A stretch of DNA of 64,000 nt from Vitellaria paradoxa (lineage: Eukaryota; Streptophyta; Magnoliopsida; Ericales; Sapotaceae): assembly GCA_019916065.1 (NCBI GenBank), contig CM034240.1, positions 42,543,180 through 42,607,179 on the forward strand, in the 5' to 3' direction. Under the pieces are notes generated by a model. That model did no database searches and was not told where the DNA came from. It saw only the letters and a program-made list of their open reading frames with translations. Below, piece after piece: positions 61,701 to 64,000 of this stretch; positions within the stretch are counted from its first letter, which is position 1, and the number at the start of each line of letters is the position of its first letter. The position numbers and the translations under genes are program-made.

Positions 61701-63679
61701 CTGGGCGTTTGGGCCTGATAAGCAGGTAAAATATATGCTTTAAATAGCTGTGAAAGCGCTGCTACCCCCGCCTCTTTCTTTTCAAAAACTCAATTCTGCC
61801 ATTCTTGCAAGAAATTATTCACACGAGCCTTTCAATAAATATCATTATGCAGGGTCCAAACATTCTATTAGATGACACACTTTCGAGTGAAGTTGACAAG
61901 ACATTGTTGAATGCTGTTAAGGATTCCATTGTTCAAGGGTAAACTAGATTATTTCCATGTCCTCTTCATTGGTTAAAAAATTCTGTCTTCTAACAAGGGA
62001 TTTTTCTGTACACAGATTCCAGTGGGGTGCCCGGGAAGGTCCCCTGTGCGACGAACCTATTAGAAATGTTAAGTTCAAAATTGTTGATGCGAGGATTGCA
62101 CCGGAGCCATTGCATCGGGGCAGTGGTCAGATTATTCCAACAGCTCGACGTGTTGCTTATTCAGCTTTCCTTATGGCAACACCAAGGCTTATGGAGCCAG
62201 TATATTATGTGGAGGTAAATACTTTCCTTTAGCTTTTCGTACAAGGTTACAAATAGATTCCTCAATAAAGTATACATAACATTAACTTTGGTAACCTATT
62301 TTTCAGAAGCATGATGTACCTACTTATTTATTAGACATCAGTTTGAGAGAACTTTGGTTGAAATTATCAGTTTAGAACAATGCAGGTTTTTAGTTTTCAT
62401 TGACGAATATATTTTCTTGAAGTCGTTTTTGAACAAAGATGATCCTATTAAACTGTTTCAATTTAGAACAGTAGCATTTCATATTAATTAATTTGTTTCT
62501 CTATTATTTTTATTTACATAAATAATTGGTGATTTAACTAAGTACTTGGTAATTCTGTTTCAGATACAAACACCTATAGATTGCGTCTCTGCAATATACA
62601 CGGTATTGTCCCGCAGGCGTGGGCATGTGACGGCCGATGTTCCTCAACCTGGAAGCCCAGCTTATATTGTCAAGGTTTGGCCATAAATTTTGCAAATAAC
62701 TATTAGGTTCCCTGTGATAATTTTGAGGAAACTACTCCTATTATAAACAACATTGTTTTTTTTTCCTATGTACGAGGCAAACAATAACATCAATTTGATG
62801 GCTGGTATGTCGGCTGCCAAAATATTGATGTAATGGTATACATGACGTAGATACAATTTTTCTCCCACATTGGGTGGTACATTCAAGAGGGATTTTGCAT
62901 TTTGTGGCTATTCCTGATTACTTGGTTTTTATGCCTTCCCCCTTTTGTTAGTTGTGTTAATGGTTAACTTGAATCTCTACGGAAATCTGAAAGACTATGG
63001 CATCGTGGTTCTACATGTTAATTATCAAAGTGAACTATTTCTGCATGAATAATCATTTCATTGGAATTCTATCTTTGATGTGTTACTCGTCCTTGAAATT
63101 CCAGGCATTTTTACCTGTGATAGAATCGTTTGGCTTTGAGACGGACTTGAGGTATCATACTCAAGGACAGGCATTCTGCCTCTCTGTATTTGATCATTGG
63201 GCTATAGTACCCGGTGATCCTCTTGATAAGAGTATAGTTTTAAGACCACTTGAGCCTGCACCCATTCAGCACCTGGCTCGCGAGTTCATGGTGAAGACAA
63301 GACGCAGAAAGGTATGAATACACTCTCTAGTCCTCATGCACCTTCATTTCACGAGTCGACATTCTCTGTTTCGGTCAATAACTAGCAATATTGACTTTCC
63401 TAAATGTGTTTTTGGATTCAAATGATGTTTAACAATGAATTAAACCCAAATTAAGGTCTGAGCATGTATTTCGAATGTGGAAATAAATGCTTCTTGCAAA
63501 TGGATGGCCTCTTGACTATGTAATAAGCAGAAAAACACACATTTAAGAGTGCTGAATTTTTTTACATTGATCTCTGGCAGGGAATGAGCGAGGATGTGAG
63601 CATCAATAAGTTCTTCGACGAGGCCATGGTTGTGGAGCTAGCTCAGCAGGCAGCCGATCTTCATCAGCAGATGATGTAA
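58718..63679 (+). CDS. CLO: U5 snRNP GTPase (Snu114/EFTUD2; CLO/GFA1 type), with an apparent 1-base deletion
   Basis: EF-2-like GTPase of the U5 snRNP that controls U4/U6 unwinding and spliceosome disassembly in the nucleus. Coding exons: 58718-59461, 59880-59948, 60085-61277, 61389-61487, 61567-61725, 61853-61938, 62016-62214, 62564-62674, 63105-63311, 63581-63679. An acidic N-terminus ([20 protein letters not shown]) precedes the GTPase domain: G1 GHLHHGKT (146-153), G3 DTPGH (216-220), G4 NKVD (270-273). EF-2-like domains II-V follow, ending in [14 protein letters not shown]. Nine of ten exons fit the family exactly. The exon at 60085-61277 is 1193 bases where 1194 are needed: at 61207-61216 GGTACGGAGA reads Thr-Glu-Ser and reaches TAA at 61234, whereas one extra base restores the family's GTGELYLDS. 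As written the protein stops at residue 654 of about 988. An assembly error is likeliest, because the rest is intact and the gene is normally essential and low-copy. Confidence 0.9.
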
Positions 63680-64000
63680 ATGGGAGGCTGTAAATTGCAT
63701 GCTTCTTGCTGAATGTTTACCACCAGGCCATGAAACTGAGGTGCAGTGTAATTTTCTTTCTAGTCTTTTTGGATGTTCTTTGTTGTTTTTTTGGTCGGAT
63801 ACTCGGTTCAATTTAACCTTTTTGTTACTACCAAGTAGCTGAATACCATGAAACCTTCAATTATAACGGATATATGTTATATTTGTTTAATGGAATTTTA
63901 GTTATTGTAATTTAGAACTGCTACTGTCAGTCTCAAGTGAATTTTTTTTTATAGATGTAACGTGGAGCGTGATTGCACTGGTTGAGGGTTAGGGTGCGTT
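63680..64000 (+). other. 3' untranslated region and flank of CLO gene
   Basis: Sequence after the stop codon, T-rich, with no further gene. Confidence 0.6.

Noticed and set aside
1..64000. CRISPR arrays, tRNA, rRNA, operons, phage or bacterial islands
   Set aside because: Both strands were read for these; none was seen, and the gene structure is plainly that of a plant nuclear genome.

Overview
The window is nuclear DNA from a flowering plant, most likely a eudicot. It is AT-rich, its genes have many introns with GT-AG borders, and it is littered with plant transposable elements. The recognisable proteins are all plant forms: a snurportin, high-molecular-weight purple acid phosphatases, an F-box/MYND protein and the U5 snRNP GTPase. 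No prokaryotic, organellar, CRISPR, tRNA or rRNA feature was seen. Gene models were built by hand from splice sites, reading phase and remembered family sequences; no alignment program was run.

Layout. 1-386: the end of a GAGCTC-rich transposon remnant. 1239-5357 (+): the 3' six exons of a snurportin-1 gene whose start lies before the window; one intron holds an hAT-type element with a perfect 8-bp target duplication. 6389-12289 (-): an intact 12-exon purple acid phosphatase. 12.3-16.28 kb: very AT-rich spacer with five diverged copies of one repeat, ending in a Helitron-like hairpin. 16284-23896 (-): a tandem second phosphatase copy, now a pseudogene with several independent lesions. 26328-40043 (-): a five-exon gene for a 250-residue protein I cannot name, stretched to 13.7 kb by a complete but dead Ty3/gypsy element (27813-33516, with target duplication, LTRs, primer-binding site and polypurine tract) and a LINE remnant in its introns. 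45825-47278 and 50564-52017 (-): two nearly identical F-box/Sel1/MYND genes inside a 4-kb direct duplication. About 52.84-53.62 kb: an LTR-like segment with G-box-like repeats. 57.2-63.68 kb (+): the U5 snRNP GTPase gene (CLO/GFA1/Snu114 type), complete except for an apparent one-base deletion in its largest exon.

The genes do not form an operon or pathway. Two of them serve snRNP biology: snurportin carries trimethyl-capped snRNPs into the nucleus, and CLO drives spliceosome activation in U5. They sit more than 50 kb apart and nothing in the sequence ties them together. The main stories are genome evolution: a dying tandem phosphatase copy with a template-switch-like scar, a very young F-box gene duplication, transposon-inflated introns in a small conserved gene, and a Tourist-like MITE family spread over the window in both orientations. 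I found no convincing new multi-gene system.
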